Positions 30,140 through 40,154 of a stretch of 64,000 nt of DNA are shown here, piece by piece. A program made the translations under genes and the position numbers. The stretch comes from Chloroflexi bacterium TSY (GTDB taxonomy: Bacteria > Chloroflexota > Anaerolineae > Caldilineales > Caldilineaceae): assembly GCA_019217005.1 (NCBI GenBank), contig JAHBNG010000039.1, positions 1-64,000 on the forward strand, read 5' to 3'. Under the pieces are notes generated by a model. It was not told where the DNA came from. It did not search any database and saw nothing but the letters and a program-made list of their open reading frames with translations. The stretch's first letter is position 1. Each line of letters starts with the position of its first letter.

Positions 30140-33025
30140 ATGACAATACGAATTATAGTCCAAGGCAGACACAGGGCTGACTGTGCAAGAATCTTGCGCA
30201 ATGCAGCGGCACTTGGCATCCAGGGTGTTTCTGGTTGCCGTATTGCCAAACTCTACTTTCTGTCCATTAATCCTGGCACAGAGTCTATCGATAGACTCTG
30301 TGCTTTTCTTTTGACTGATCCTGTCACTGAATCATCTACATGGCAATCATTGAACGAAGTCTCCCAAGCTGCTGCCTCAGGAGACAATGCACCAAATGAT
30401 GATGCGCCTCTTCTCACCACACATATTGTTGAAGTTGCTTTGCGCCCAGGTGTGACGGATGTTACTGCGCGTGAGCTCATGCGTGGGATGAATGAATTGG
30501 GGCTGCCTCAATGCGAAGTGGCAACAGCCACTCGATATGAGCTTGCTGGAAGCCTTGACGAGTCTGATTTGCATCTGCTCACGCAAGAACTGCTTTGTAA
30601 TGAGACCATCGAACGTTACAGCCTTGAACCAATCGTGCCCCAATTCGGTACGAATATGGGGGCTAGCGCTCATGTCGAACTGATCGATCTGCTAGATATG
30701 AACGACGATGAGTTGATAGATCTCAGCCAAAAGCGGCTACTCTCTCTCGATCTCACCGAAATGCAGGCCATTCAGCGATATTTCCGTCACGAGGAGCGGG
30801 GGGCAACAGATGTTGAGTTGGAAACATTGGCTCAAACGTGGTCAGAGCATTGTGTACACAAAACATTTCGCGCTCACATAAACTTTCGGTGGGAAAAAGC
30901 TGATGGTACGTTGCAAGAGCACCTTGAAGTAAATGGTCTTCTCAATCAGTACATCCGGGCTGCCACGGATCAGATCAACCCCCCATGGCTCCATTCAGCT
31001 TTTATTGACGATGCCGGCATCATCGCATTTGACGATACATATGATTTAGCCTTTAAAGTTGAGACGCATAATCATCCCTCGGCACTTGAGCCATTTGGAG
31101 GAGCAAACACAGGGATCGGCGGTGTCGTGCGCGATATCCTTGGCGTCTCGGCACGACCAATTGCCTGTACAGATGTACTCTGTTTTGGACCTCAAGATTA
31201 TCCCCATCATACACTGCCGGATGGTGTTTTGCACCCCCAACGTGTTGCTGACGGCGTAGTGGCTGGTATTGGAGATTATGGCAACAAACTTGGGCTGCCC
31301 ACAGTGAACGGTGCGGTATTCTATGACGAAGGGTATCTCGGAAACCCATTGGTCTTTTGTGGATGTGCTGGGCTTTTGCCCCACGGTCGTCATCCAACAG
31401 AACCGCAAGTTGATGATTTAGTCGTTCTCATTGGTGGACGCACTGGGCGGGATGGGATTCATGGTGCAACTTTTTCATCCGCCGAATTGACCCATGACAC
31501 GGCCGAAACCACTGGCAGCGCTGTCCAAATTGGGGATCCAATTACTGAAAAAGGGTTGATTGAACTGATAGAAGCCGCGCGTGATGAGCAACTCTACCAT
31601 GCCATTACTGATTGCGGTGCTGGGGGACTTTCATCCGCTGTTGGAGAAATGGGCGGGACGTTGGGGGTGGACATCGAGTTGACCTGCGTGCCGCTCAAGT
31701 ATGCCGGCTTAACCCCTTGGGAGATTTGGCTTTCAGAAGCCCAAGAGCGATTGGTTTTGGCCGTACCTGCACAGAATCGCGAGCGTCTACAAGAGCTAGC
31801 CGATCTTTGGGATGTAGAAATAAGCGTGTTGGGTCACTTTACGGGCGACCAGACACTGCGTATTTGCTATGATGGCAATTCCGTTGCCCAATTGACCATG
31901 CATTTCCTCCACGATGGGTTGCCGCGCCGACAATTGGATGCCGTTTGGCAAGAACCTGTCCCACCTGCTGAACCGCCACCAGACTCGCAAAATTTAAACG
32001 AGATCCTGCTCACCCTTCTTGCCCATCCCAATGTTGCAAGCAAAGAAGAAATCGTGCGACGGTATGATCATGAGGTACGCGGGGGAACGATTGGTCGTCC
32101 TTTTGTTGGGCCCAAAATGGATGGTCCTGCTGATGCGGCTGTACTCAAACCACTGGGTACGTGGAACCACTCCAAGGCGGTCACGCTGAGCGTGGGGATC
32201 AACCCCCTGCTGGGTAGACGAGATCCATATGCAATGGCTGTTAGCGCAATCGATGAAGCGATTCGCAATGCGGTTGTCGTGGGCGCAAATCCTGAGCAGA
32301 TTGCCATTCTGGATAACTTCTGCTGGGGAAATCCAACATACCCCGATCGGTTGGGTGCATTGGTGCGCACCTGTCAGGGTTGTTATGAAGGCGCACTTGT
32401 ATACGGAACACCATATATTTCGGGCAAGGATAGCCTTTATAATGAATTTGATGGTGAACCAATTCCGGGAACGCTCTTGATTTCGGCCATTGGGATATTG
32501 CCCGATATGCACTCTTTGGTTACATCAAATTTTAAGGCTGCGGGGAACTATGTTTATTTTTTGGGAGAAACCAATTCTGAGTTGGGTGGTTCGCTGCTTT
32601 ACCACTGTCTCGATTATGCAGGCGGTGTCGCACCAAAATTGCCACACGATCCACTCAATCGCTATCGACAACTACATCAGGCCATCTGTCAACGACTTGT
32701 CAAATCCTGTCATGACCTGAGTGAGGGGGGGCTTGCTGTCGCGCTGGCGGAGATGTGTCTCGGCGGAAGACTCGGCGCTGACATCGCACTACCGAAGACA
32801 ACTCTTTCAGCTGTCGAATATCTCTTTAGCGAGAGCAACGGTCGCCTGTTGCTTGAAGTTACACCGGATGATGTTGAGCGGCTTGAGGCACTTTTTGCGG
32901 GGCAATCCCTGGTTCAATTGGGTCGGGTTACCGAACAGCAAATCTGTCGAATCACTGACTTGAATGGTGAACTGATCAACGTCTCTGTTGGTGAGGTCCG
33001 TCATGCTTGGAAGGGAGCAGATTGA
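30140..33025 (+). CDS. purL: phosphoribosylformylglycinamidine synthase, synthetase subunit with fused PurS-like N-terminus
   Basis: A 961-residue FGAM synthase that aminates FGAR to FGAM with ATP and PurQ-supplied ammonia. It is ~200 residues longer than ordinary small PurL (~730-750). The extra N-terminus resembles two PurS-like units ([20 protein letters not shown] and [19 protein letters not shown]) separated by a linker. The synthetase core follows, with [15 protein letters not shown], the ATP-site motif [36 protein letters not shown] and late [16 protein letters not shown]. There is no glutaminase domain; purQ follows at 65 bp. The layout is intermediate between small PurL plus PurS and the large single-chain enzyme. 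The ribosome site is weak. First gene of the purine cluster. Confidence 0.93.
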   Translation: MTIRIIVQGRHRADCARILRNAAALGIQGVSGCRIAKLYFLSINPGTESIDRLCAFLLTDPVTESSTWQSLNEVSQAAASGDNAPNDDAPLLTTHIVEVALRPGVTDVTARELMRGMNELGLPQCEVATATRYELAGSLDESDLHLLTQELLCNETIERYSLEPIVPQFGTNMGASAHVELIDLLDMNDDELIDLSQKRLLSLDLTEMQAIQRYFRHEERGATDVELETLAQTWSEHCVHKTFRAHINFRWEKADGTLQEHLEVNGLLNQYIRAATDQINPPWLHSAFIDDAGIIAFDDTYDLAFKVETHNHPSALEPFGGANTGIGGVVRDILGVSARPIACTDVLCFGPQDYPHHTLPDGVLHPQRVADGVVAGIGDYGNKLGLPTVNGAVFYDEGYLGNPLVFCGCAGLLPHGRHPTEPQVDDLVVLIGGRTGRDGIHGATFSSAELTHDTAETTGSAVQIGDPITEKGLIELIEAARDEQLYHAITDCGAGGLSSAVGEMGGTLGVDIELTCVPLKYAGLTPWEIWLSEAQERLVLAVPAQNRERLQELADLWDVEISVLGHFTGDQTLRICYDGNSVAQLTMHFLHDGLPRRQLDAVWQEPVPPAEPPPDSQNLNEILLTLLAHPNVASKEEIVRRYDHEVRGGTIGRPFVGPKMDGPADAAVLKPLGTWNHSKAVTLSVGINPLLGRRDPYAMAVSAIDEAIRNAVVVGANPEQIAILDNFCWGNPTYPDRLGALVRTCQGCYEGALVYGTPYISGKDSLYNEFDGEPIPGTLLISAIGILPDMHSLVTSNFKAAGNYVYFLGETNSELGGSLLYHCLDYAGGVAPKLPHDPLNRYRQLHQAICQRLVKSCHDLSEGGLAVALAEMCLGGRLGADIALPKTTLSAVEYLFSESNGRLLLEVTPDDVERLEALFAGQSLVQLGRVTEQQICRITDLNGELINVSVGEVRHAWKGAD

Positions 33026-33090
33026 ACAGCGGATTCAGAGTCGCTCCTATCAACAAGCTTTTGAATTATTGACCAATCAGAGTACGCAAC

Positions 33091-33885
33091 ATGCAAGCCA
33101 ACATCCTGATCATTCATGCCTCTGGAACCAATCGTGATGAAGAAGCCGCTCGAGCCTGTCACCTGGCTGGCGGAGAAGCTGAAATCGTGCACATCAATCA
33201 ATTGTTGCAAGGTGAAAAGCGGTTTGACGATTATCAGATGCTCTTGATTCCAGGTGGTTTCTCCTATGGTGATGCATTGGGAGCTGGTACGCGTTTGTCG
33301 CTCGACATGCAGGTCTATTTTGCCGAAGCCCTTCAAACTTTTGTCGATAGTGGAAAGCGGATATTGGGGATTTGCAATGGTTTTCAAGTGTTGGTCAAAA
33401 CTGGTCTGCTACCAGGTTGGGACGTAGATCATTCCGCGCGAAGAAATTCCAATACGTCAACAGTGCGCCAGGTAACGCTCACCGAGAATGAGCGAGGGAA
33501 ATTCGAGTGTCGTTGGGTGCATCTAATGGTGGAGTCGGGGTGTCAGGCCGATTTTTTGCATCCGATCTCGGACCTAATCTTCTGTCCCGTTGCCCATGGA
33601 GAAGGCAATTTTCAGGTGCGGGATAGTGAAACTGCTGACCGATTAAAACGCGATGGTCTGATTGCGTTTCGCTATGTCGATGACAAGGGTGAACCAGCGG
33701 CTGGGCGCTATCCCCTGAACCCCAATGGTTCGGTTCTAGATATTGCTGGTATATGCAATGAACAAGGCAATGTGGTTGGCCTGATGCCACATCCAGAGGA
33801 TCACGTGGTTTCCATACAGAACCCGCTGGGACAAAGTGGGCATTTGGGATTGGCACTGTTTCGGGCGATGATGAGTGAGCTGTAA
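33091..33885 (+). CDS. purQ: FGAM synthase glutaminase subunit
   Basis: A 264-residue class I glutamine amidotransferase that releases ammonia for PurL. The nucleophile Cys is in [12 protein letters not shown]; catalytic His/Glu are in [14 protein letters not shown] near the C-terminus. [15 protein letters not shown] is characteristic of PurQ, and PVAHGEGNF is a second PurQ hallmark. It is slightly longer than the usual ~225 residues. It lies 65 bp after purL and before a 133-bp MITE-like repeat, so purC downstream may be separated from it in the transcript. Confidence 0.92.
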   Translation: MQANILIIHASGTNRDEEAARACHLAGGEAEIVHINQLLQGEKRFDDYQMLLIPGGFSYGDALGAGTRLSLDMQVYFAEALQTFVDSGKRILGICNGFQVLVKTGLLPGWDVDHSARRNSNTSTVRQVTLTENERGKFECRWVHLMVESGCQADFLHPISDLIFCPVAHGEGNFQVRDSETADRLKRDGLIAFRYVDDKGEPAAGRYPLNPNGSVLDIAGICNEQGNVVGLMPHPEDHVVSIQNPLGQSGHLGLALFRAMMSEL

Positions 33886-33948
33886 ACACGAGTAGCTTTC
33901 GTCTGAACTATGTCACATGCCATTTCCGTAAATTGTAAACTTGTGCTT

Positions 33949-34081
33949 AGAGCGTGTCATTCTGCTCACGAAGTGGTCCGAAGGACGCCGGAGGAACGGA
34001 GCGAAGAATCTTCTTTTTGCACTTGAATCTTTGGATTCTTCGTCCCAAAGCCTCCTCAGAATGACTTTTAAAACACACTCT
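33949..34081. repeat. 133-bp MITE-like inverted repeat between purQ and purC
   Basis: The ends AGAGCGTGTCATTCTG and the complement of AGAGTGTGTTTTAAAAGTCA enclose a body with GAAGAATC / GATTCTTC pairing. The GATTCTTCGCTCCG-type core also occurs inside the hairpin at 54500-54567, so related short repeats are dispersed in this genome. Confidence 0.65.
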
Positions 34082-34116
34082 AGGCAATGCCGAAGGATCC
34101 AAAATCGAAAGTCGCT

Positions 34117-35058
34117 ATGAACAACACACTCTCCGAGACAAATCTAACTTTTCTTGGTCCAAAGACCCAGGGCAAGGTGCGCGACATTTATCATGATGGC
34201 GACCGGCTCTTTATTGTGACAACAGATCGTCTATCAGGTTTTGATCGCATATTGGGTTCGGTTCCATATAAAGGCCAGGTACTGAACCAGCTTTCCGCTT
34301 TTTGGTTTCAACAGATTGAGGATATTTTGCGCAGCCATTTGATTGCGATTCCCGATCCCAATGTGGCGGTTGTCGAACAATGTACAACGTTGCCTGTCGA
34401 AGTTGTGGTGCGTGGCTATATTACTGGTGTGACAGATACATCTCTCTGGCAACGTTACAGGCACGGTGAACGCACAATCTATGGCATCGAGTTCCCTGAT
34501 GGATTGCGGAAAAATCAACAGTTACCAACCCCCGTGATCACACCAACAACGAAGGCCGAGCAGAGTGCGCATGATGAACGCATAACAAGCACCGAAGTGG
34601 TAGAACAGGGACTTGTGACGGCCACTTTGTGGGGTCAGGTCTGCGAAATTGCGCTGGCAATCTTTCAGCGCGGTCAGGAGATTGCCGAACAAGCTGGGCT
34701 GATCCTGGTCGATACTAAATATGAGTTTGGTCTCTCGTCCGATGGTGCACTGACGATTATCGACGAAGTACATACGCCAGATTCGAGCCGATATTGGATT
34801 GGTGAGAGCTATCAGAAACGGGTGGATGCTGGTCAAGAACCGGAAAACTTTGACAAGGAGTATGTACGTTTGATCTATGCCGCCCAGGGGTATCTGGGTG
34901 AAGGGGATCCAATGCCATTGCCAGAAGAACTATCTCAAGAACTGTCAAATCGCTATATTCGTACGTATGAAATGTTAACAGGGCGAGAGTTTGAGCGTGC
35001 CAGCTATCCCGCTGAATCTCGAATTGAGCAAAATGTACGGAGATGGTTGGGAAAATGA
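34117..35058 (+). CDS. purC: SAICAR synthase
   Basis: Phosphoribosylaminoimidazole-succinocarboxamide synthase, 313 residues from the chosen ATG (an in-frame ATG at 34087 begins only 5 bp after a MITE and would add ten charged residues). It joins CAIR and aspartate with ATP. Landmarks: [20 protein letters not shown] (ATP-binding loop), [24 protein letters not shown] and [14 protein letters not shown]. Length and motifs match the longer bacterial/yeast-type PurC. Its stop codon overlaps the purE start (ATGA), implying translational coupling. Confidence 0.93.
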   Translation: MNNTLSETNLTFLGPKTQGKVRDIYHDGDRLFIVTTDRLSGFDRILGSVPYKGQVLNQLSAFWFQQIEDILRSHLIAIPDPNVAVVEQCTTLPVEVVVRGYITGVTDTSLWQRYRHGERTIYGIEFPDGLRKNQQLPTPVITPTTKAEQSAHDERITSTEVVEQGLVTATLWGQVCEIALAIFQRGQEIAEQAGLILVDTKYEFGLSSDGALTIIDEVHTPDSSRYWIGESYQKRVDAGQEPENFDKEYVRLIYAAQGYLGEGDPMPLPEELSQELSNRYIRTYEMLTGREFERASYPAESRIEQNVRRWLGK

Positions 35059-35552
35059 GTCAGCAAATTAAACCATTAGTCGGTGTCATTATGGGAAGTA
35101 CATCCGATTGGCAAGCCACCATGTCTCATAGCTCAGAAACCCTAAAACAGTTTGATGTGCCACATGAATGCCGCGTCGTCTCGGCACATCGAACGCCAGA
35201 GTGGATGGTCGACTATGCAAATCAGGCCGAAGAGAATGGTCTTGAAGTAATCATCGCTGGGGCAGGTGGTGCGGCACATCTACCGGGCATGGTCGCGGGC
35301 CATACACTACTTCCCGTCATTGGTGTACCTGTCCAGAGTCGAGCACTCAATGGCCTTGATTCGCTCTTGTCGATTGTGCAGATGCCAGCCGGAGTCCCTG
35401 TTGCGACAATGGCAATTGGCAAAGCAGGCGCGATCAATGCTGCCTTGATGGCAATTGCGATCCTTGGCGTCAAGCGTCCTGACCTACGGCAAGCATTAGG
35501 ACGCTTCCGAGAAGAACGAGCGCGCCAGGTGATGGACGCAGAATTACCGTAG
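35055..35552 (+). CDS. purE: N5-CAIR mutase, class I
   Basis: A 165-residue PurE from the ATG that overlaps the purC stop; an ATG at 35043 in the same frame would add four residues. It converts N5-CAIR to CAIR. Family motifs: [15 protein letters not shown] (phosphate loop), [11 protein letters not shown] (catalytic His region), and [16 protein letters not shown]. Downstream come a nested pair of MITEs and then purK, whose product makes its substrate. Confidence 0.94.
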   Translation: MSQQIKPLVGVIMGSTSDWQATMSHSSETLKQFDVPHECRVVSAHRTPEWMVDYANQAEENGLEVIIAGAGGAAHLPGMVAGHTLLPVIGVPVQSRALNGLDSLLSIVQMPAGVPVATMAIGKAGAINAALMAIAILGVKRPDLRQALGRFREERARQVMDAELP

Positions 35553-35580
35553 GATTTACGGTTTTAGATTTACTACAGCG

Positions 35581-35936
35581 TAAGGAATGGGAATTTAATA
35601 ACTTGTACAGTTTGTGCGAGATTAGAGACTCAGTAGATCCAAATTTCAGGTTTAGAGAGAGAATTTGGGCTAATTAGTTGACATAAATACGTATTTGCCA
35701 GTCAATACCTAGCATTTACGTAAAATTTAAGCGATTTCTAGATATGAAATTGGCTGTTTTTGGCAACTGAGATCTGAAAAAATGGCCCCAAAATCCCTTC
35801 TCTCCCGACTGAAAATAGTCAAAAACGCCAAATTTGGATCTACTGAGACTGAGAGATTAGAGATTACGAGGGCGGAATCTCTCTATCTCTACTCTCACAA
35901 TCTCCAAATGCCCAAGTTATTTATGGCTCATTGCTA
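35581..35936. mobile_element. MITE-135 interrupted by MITE-217 (nested)
   Basis: The outer element starts TAAGGAATGGGAATTTAATA and ends with AAGTTATTTATGGCTCATTG. It matches the uninterrupted copy at 59926-60060, except that a 217-bp MITE with GAC duplications (35627-35629, 35847-35849) sits in its middle. The whole occupies most of the purE-purK gap. Confidence 0.88.
35630..35846. mobile_element. 217-bp MITE (MITE-217), copy 2
   Basis: Perfect ends TCAGTAGATCCAAATTT on both sides. The empty site in the copy at 59926-60060 reads TAGAGACTGAGAG with one GAC; here GAC is present on both flanks, which establishes a 3-bp target duplication. The interior is diverged from copies 1 and 3, so this is an older insertion. 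Confidence 0.92.
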
Positions 35937-35989
35937 AACTAAATAATTTGACCATTTTTCACGATCAAGAGGCTTTTTCAATCGGAAAT

Positions 35990-37162
35990 ATGTCTGAACA
36001 AACCCCTCTCTTACCTGGATCAACAATTGGTGTTTTTGGCAGCGGACAACTAGGTCGTATGCTTGCGTTGGCTGCGAAACCAATGGGGTATCATGTCGCA
36101 ACGTTCTCACCCGAGACCGATTCGCCAACGGGTCAGGTTGCGGATATGGAATTTGTTGGGGCGTATGATGACAATGAAGCAGTTCATCGGTTTGTACACC
36201 AGGTCGATGTCGTGACCTTTGAGTTCGAGAATGTTCCCGCTTCGGTTGCCCAAGTGGCGACCCAAGCAGGCGTTCCTGTTCGTCCCAATGGCAATGTGTT
36301 ACATGTGGCTCAAAATCGAGCACGTGAAAAAACGTCTTTGGCTCACGCAGGTCTACCTGTCACACCATTTCGCTGTGTGAACAGCTTGGAGTCGTTGAGA
36401 CAAGGGTTGGAGCAGGTTGGCTGTCCGGCAGTCGTGAAAACAGCCTCTTTTGGGTATGATGGAAAGGGGCAGGTTCGGATTGAGACGATTCAAGAAGTTG
36501 ATGATGTTTGGAATGCTTTCGTGCAGAGCGGATCTAACCAGCAAACAGAAGAACCCAATCTGATCGTTGAGAAGTTGATAGACTTTGATTGCGAAGTATC
36601 AGTTGTGGCAGCACGCGGGGTGGGTGGCACCTTCGCCAGTTATCATGTCGTTGAAAATATTCATCGTAACCATATTTTAGATATTTCGATCGTACCTGCA
36701 CGTCTTCCGGAGACAGTGGCAGCGAAGGCTCGGCAGCTTGCACAGACAGTCTTGGAGAAGCTGGATGTCATTGGTGTCCTTTGCATCGAATTTTTTGTTA
36801 CACAAGATCAAGATTTGCTGATCAATGAGATTGCACCTCGGCCTCATAATTCTGGGCACGTTACCATCGATGCTGCCGTAACAAGCCAATTTGAGCAGCA
36901 ACTGCGCGCTGTCTGCGGCTTGCCGTTGGGATCGACTGAGCTCATCAGACCAGCTGTCATGCTCAATCTATTGGGCGATTTGTGGGATGGCGGAACGCCT
37001 CACTGGGAAGTGCTCCTGGCCCAGGCAAATTGTAAGTTGCATCTTTATGGTAAACATGAGGCTCGTCCAGGTCGCAAAATGGGCCACATGACTATTTTAG
37101 ATCAGAGTGTTGATGTCGCTTTGACAACAGCTTTGAAGATTCGCGATTTGTTGAAGAAATAA
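35990..37162 (+). CDS. purK: N5-carboxyaminoimidazole ribonucleotide synthetase
   Basis: An ATP-grasp enzyme of ~390 residues making N5-CAIR from AIR, bicarbonate and ATP. IGVFGSGQLGRMLALAAKPM is the family N-terminus; VVKTASFGYDGKGQ is the ATP-grasp glycine loop, and EIAPRPHNSGHVTIDA is the metal-binding end of the domain. The ATG at 35990 (MSEQTPLLPG) is preferred over a TTG at 35948, which would add an atypical leader. It follows the nested MITEs and precedes purF by 39 bp. Confidence 0.93.
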   Translation: MSEQTPLLPGSTIGVFGSGQLGRMLALAAKPMGYHVATFSPETDSPTGQVADMEFVGAYDDNEAVHRFVHQVDVVTFEFENVPASVAQVATQAGVPVRPNGNVLHVAQNRAREKTSLAHAGLPVTPFRCVNSLESLRQGLEQVGCPAVVKTASFGYDGKGQVRIETIQEVDDVWNAFVQSGSNQQTEEPNLIVEKLIDFDCEVSVVAARGVGGTFASYHVVENIHRNHILDISIVPARLPETVAAKARQLAQTVLEKLDVIGVLCIEFFVTQDQDLLINEIAPRPHNSGHVTIDAAVTSQFEQQLRAVCGLPLGSTELIRPAVMLNLLGDLWDGGTPHWEVLLAQANCKLHLYGKHEARPGRKMGHMTILDQSVDVALTTALKIRDLLKK

Positions 37163-37201
37163 GTTTTACATAATACAACTACATGGATGGAGGAAACAAC
37201 C

Positions 37202-38731
37202 ATGTACTCAGATGACAAATTACGTGAAGAGTGTGGCGTTTTTGGAATCTTTACGCCTGGTCGAGATGCTGCTCCTTTAATTTTCTTTGGACTCTATGCG
37301 CTTCAACACCGCGGTCAGGAAGCGGCAGGCATTGTAACATGTGATGGAAACGTGGCCCACGTCCATAAGGGGATGGGGCTCGTCGCACAAGTCTTTAACG
37401 AGGAAAATCTGTCCCACTTGCGGGGACATTTGGGTATTGGACATACTCGTTATTCCACAACAGGTTCATCAAAACTGCGGAACACCCAGCCTTACATTGT
37501 GGAAACGTTGGATGGTCCACTTGCCATTGCGCACAACGGCAATCTCATAAACGCACCCCAATTGCGGCGCGAACTGCTGGAGCGCGGTGTGGGCTTACAT
37601 AGCTCGAGCGATTCTGAAATTCTCATGCACGTAATGGCGGGTGCAGGTAGCTCAGATTGGATGACACGTATACGTATTTTAATGGCCAAGGCTGAGGGTG
37701 CCTATACACTCGTCGTCTTGACACGTAGTGCGGTATATGGTGTGCGCGATCCCTGGGGTTTACGGCCATTGGTTCTGGGTAAATTGGACGATGGTGGCTA
37801 TGTCTTGGCTTCTGAAAGCTGTGCGTTTGCCACAATTGGCGCGGAGACGATTCGCGAAATTCAGCCTGGTGAAGTTGTCCGATTGGATGAACAAGGCTAT
37901 GAGATTGTACAAGCTGCGCCGCCACGTGCAACTTCTTTCTGCACATTTGAGCAGATTTACTTTGCGCGCCCGGATAGCGTACTCAATGACACCCTGGTTC
38001 ACCAAACGCGGCAGGCCTTGGGTCGCCAACTCGCCCGAGAGGCATCAGTTGAGGCGGATATTGTAGTCGCCGTGCCTGATTCGGGGACGCCCCATGCGAT
38101 TGGCTATGCCCAGGAGAGCGATATTCCCTTTAGTGAGGGATTGATCAAAAGCCGGTATATCGGGCGTACCTTTATCCAACCCACTGACGAACTGCGCAAA
38201 GTGGGTGTTGCGATGAAATACAATCCACTACCCGACAACCTGATGGGCAAGCGAGTCGTGATGGTTGATGATTCGATCGTGCGCGGTACGACGTCGGGAC
38301 CATTAGTTGATCTACTGCGGCAGGCTGGTGCGCGTGAAGTTCACATGCGGGTTGCTTGTCCACCCATCAAACATCCTTGTTTTATGGGCGTGGATATGGC
38401 TTCTCCAAACGAGCTGATTGCTGCCCAAATGAGCCTAGATGAAATTTGTTTGCACATAGGGGCCGATTCGCTGGCCTATATTTCGATTGCAGGCATGATG
38501 AAAGCGCTGAATGCGCAAACGGTTGGATATGGATATTTTAATGGAGCCACGAGAAATCCAGCAAACTATATGAACCACGCAAATAGTCATCCATACGAAG
38601 TACCGCAAGAGTATTATACTGGCTCCGGATATTGCAATGCCTGCTTTACGGGGCGCTATCCCTTTGAAATTTCTGCGACCTGTATTGAACTGCAAGAGAA
38701 AGAAAAAGTGACTGAGATGTGGGGAAATTAG
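37202..38731 (+). CDS. purF: amidophosphoribosyltransferase
   Basis: A 509-residue enzyme from ATG 37202, whose GGAGG site overlaps an upstream in-frame ATG at 37187. It makes phosphoribosylamine from PRPP and glutamine, the first committed purine step. The N-terminal glutaminase starts at Cys in LREECGVFGIF after a ten-residue propeptide, as in Bacillus-type PurF, and has GIGHTRYSTTG. The PRPP-binding motif is RVVMVDDSIVRGTT. Cysteines near the C-terminus (GYCNACFTGRYP, and C-rich ACPPIKHPCF) are consistent with the Fe-S-cluster type. A small MITE begins 7 bases after the stop. Confidence 0.94.
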   Translation: MYSDDKLREECGVFGIFTPGRDAAPLIFFGLYALQHRGQEAAGIVTCDGNVAHVHKGMGLVAQVFNEENLSHLRGHLGIGHTRYSTTGSSKLRNTQPYIVETLDGPLAIAHNGNLINAPQLRRELLERGVGLHSSSDSEILMHVMAGAGSSDWMTRIRILMAKAEGAYTLVVLTRSAVYGVRDPWGLRPLVLGKLDDGGYVLASESCAFATIGAETIREIQPGEVVRLDEQGYEIVQAAPPRATSFCTFEQIYFARPDSVLNDTLVHQTRQALGRQLAREASVEADIVVAVPDSGTPHAIGYAQESDIPFSEGLIKSRYIGRTFIQPTDELRKVGVAMKYNPLPDNLMGKRVVMVDDSIVRGTTSGPLVDLLRQAGAREVHMRVACPPIKHPCFMGVDMASPNELIAAQMSLDEICLHIGADSLAYISIAGMMKALNAQTVGYGYFNGATRNPANYMNHANSHPYEVPQEYYTGSGYCNACFTGRYPFEISATCIELQEKEKVTEMWGN

Positions 38732-38737
38732 GGGGGG

Positions 38738-38809
38738 GTGTCCCAAAGTATGTAAACGCAGCGGTTCTCTGACTGAACAGCGTTCATTTACACTCTTTGT
38801 GGTAAACAC
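38738..38809. repeat. 72-bp MITE (MITE-70), copy 2
   Basis: GTGTCCCAAAGTATGTAAAC ... CATTTACACTCTTTGTGGTA, the reverse-oriented relative of the repeat at 23121-23194. It lies between the purF stop and the purD ribosome site and could form a hairpin in the pur transcript. Confidence 0.78.
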
Positions 38810-38848
38810 TCAAATTAAGAGAAAGTTACGAGTGGGGAAGGGGGGATC

Positions 38849-40138
38849 ATGAAGGTTTTAGTGATTGGCTCGGGTGGACGAGAACATGCATTGGCTTGGA
38901 CAATCAGTCGCTCATCGCACGTAACGAAGCTTTTTGTTGCACCTGGAAATGGTGGCACGGCAATGTTGCCGGATACTGAAAATATTGCCATTGAAGTTGA
39001 CAATTTACCTGCACTCCTCGACTTTGCTCAACGAGAATCGATCGATCTCGCCGTTGTCGGTCCGGAGCTTCCCCTCGTACTGGGTATCGTGGATCTTTTT
39101 CAAGCGCAAGGAATACGAATTTTCGGGCCGAGTCGCACGGCTGCCCGTTTGGAAGGGTCCAAAGCCTTTGCGAAAGAGTTTATGCAACGTCACAACCTCC
39201 CCACCGGTCAAGCTGAAATCTTTGACGACTTTGACGAAGCCACCCGCTATTTACGGACGTTGGACGATCTGCCCGTGGTGAAGGCTAGTGGACTAGCCGC
39301 GGGAAAGGGCGTACTTTTGCCTGAGACGATGGAGGAGACGGCTCAGATTTTACATCAAATTTTGGAAGAGGGGCGTTTTGGCGATGCAGGGAAGCAGGTG
39401 TTGGTTGAAGAACGTCTCTCTGGTCCAGAAATGTCCGTGTTGGCTTTTTGCGATGGCGAAGAGTTTCGTATGATGCCTGTTGCCCAAGACCACAAACGAT
39501 TACGAGAACGTAATCGAGGTCCAAATACAGGCGGGATGGGCGCATTTGTCCCGGCTCCATCTGCCTCACCCAAACTTCTAAAACGAGTGGAGCGCGAAAT
39601 CTTGCGACCGACGCTTGCCGGAATGGCATCTGAAGGCACACCCTACAAAGGCGTTCTCTATGCCGGGTTGATGTTGACAAAAAGCGGTCCAAAACTCCTC
39701 GAGTTTAACTGTCGCTTTGGCGATCCAGAAGCTCAAGTTGTGCTGCCTTTGCTGAAAGGCGATCTGGTCGAGGTAATGCTCGCTTGCATTGATGGGAAGC
39801 TTGACCAAATACCACTCATGTTGGCTACGAAGTCCAACGAAAGAGACCAAGCTGGTGTGACCATTGTGATGGCATCCAATGGCTATCCAGACGAATACAC
39901 AATCGGCGTCGAAATCACTGGCATTGACCAGGCAGAGGCGAGTGGGTGTCTCGTGTTTCAGGCTGGCACGAAGATCAAGGATGGGCGTTTACTGACCGAT
40001 GGAGGACGTGTGCTAGCCGTTACTGCTTTGGCCAACGAATTGAGTGAGGCTGCAACGGTTGCCTACGATGGCGTTTCCAAGATCAACTTCAATTATGCTC
40101 AGTACCGCCGTGACATTGCTCGGCGACATTGGGCGTAG
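38849..40138 (+). CDS. purD: phosphoribosylamine-glycine ligase
   Basis: GAR synthetase, 429 residues, ATP-grasp fold. MKVLVIGSGGREHALAWTIS is the hallmark N-terminus; PVVKASGLAAGKGV is the ATP loop, and NRGPNTGGMGAFVPAP plus LLEFNCRFGDPEAQ are strongly diagnostic. It adds glycine to phosphoribosylamine from PurF. A strong GGAAGGGGGG ribosome site precedes the ATG. It ends 16 bp before the chosen purM start. Confidence 0.95.
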   Translation: MKVLVIGSGGREHALAWTISRSSHVTKLFVAPGNGGTAMLPDTENIAIEVDNLPALLDFAQRESIDLAVVGPELPLVLGIVDLFQAQGIRIFGPSRTAARLEGSKAFAKEFMQRHNLPTGQAEIFDDFDEATRYLRTLDDLPVVKASGLAAGKGVLLPETMEETAQILHQILEEGRFGDAGKQVLVEERLSGPEMSVLAFCDGEEFRMMPVAQDHKRLRERNRGPNTGGMGAFVPAPSASPKLLKRVEREILRPTLAGMASEGTPYKGVLYAGLMLTKSGPKLLEFNCRFGDPEAQVVLPLLKGDLVEVMLACIDGKLDQIPLMLATKSNERDQAGVTIVMASNGYPDEYTIGVEITGIDQAEASGCLVFQAGTKIKDGRLLTDGGRVLAVTALANELSEAATVAYDGVSKINFNYAQYRRDIARRHWA

Positions 40139-40154
40139 AGATTCGAGTTCACTT

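Noticed and set aside
40044..40154. Upstream extension of purM overlapping purD
   Set aside because: Family members begin with the M-S-x-Y-K-x-A-G-V-D-I-x-A motif found at 40155; the extension reads purD sequence in another frame.
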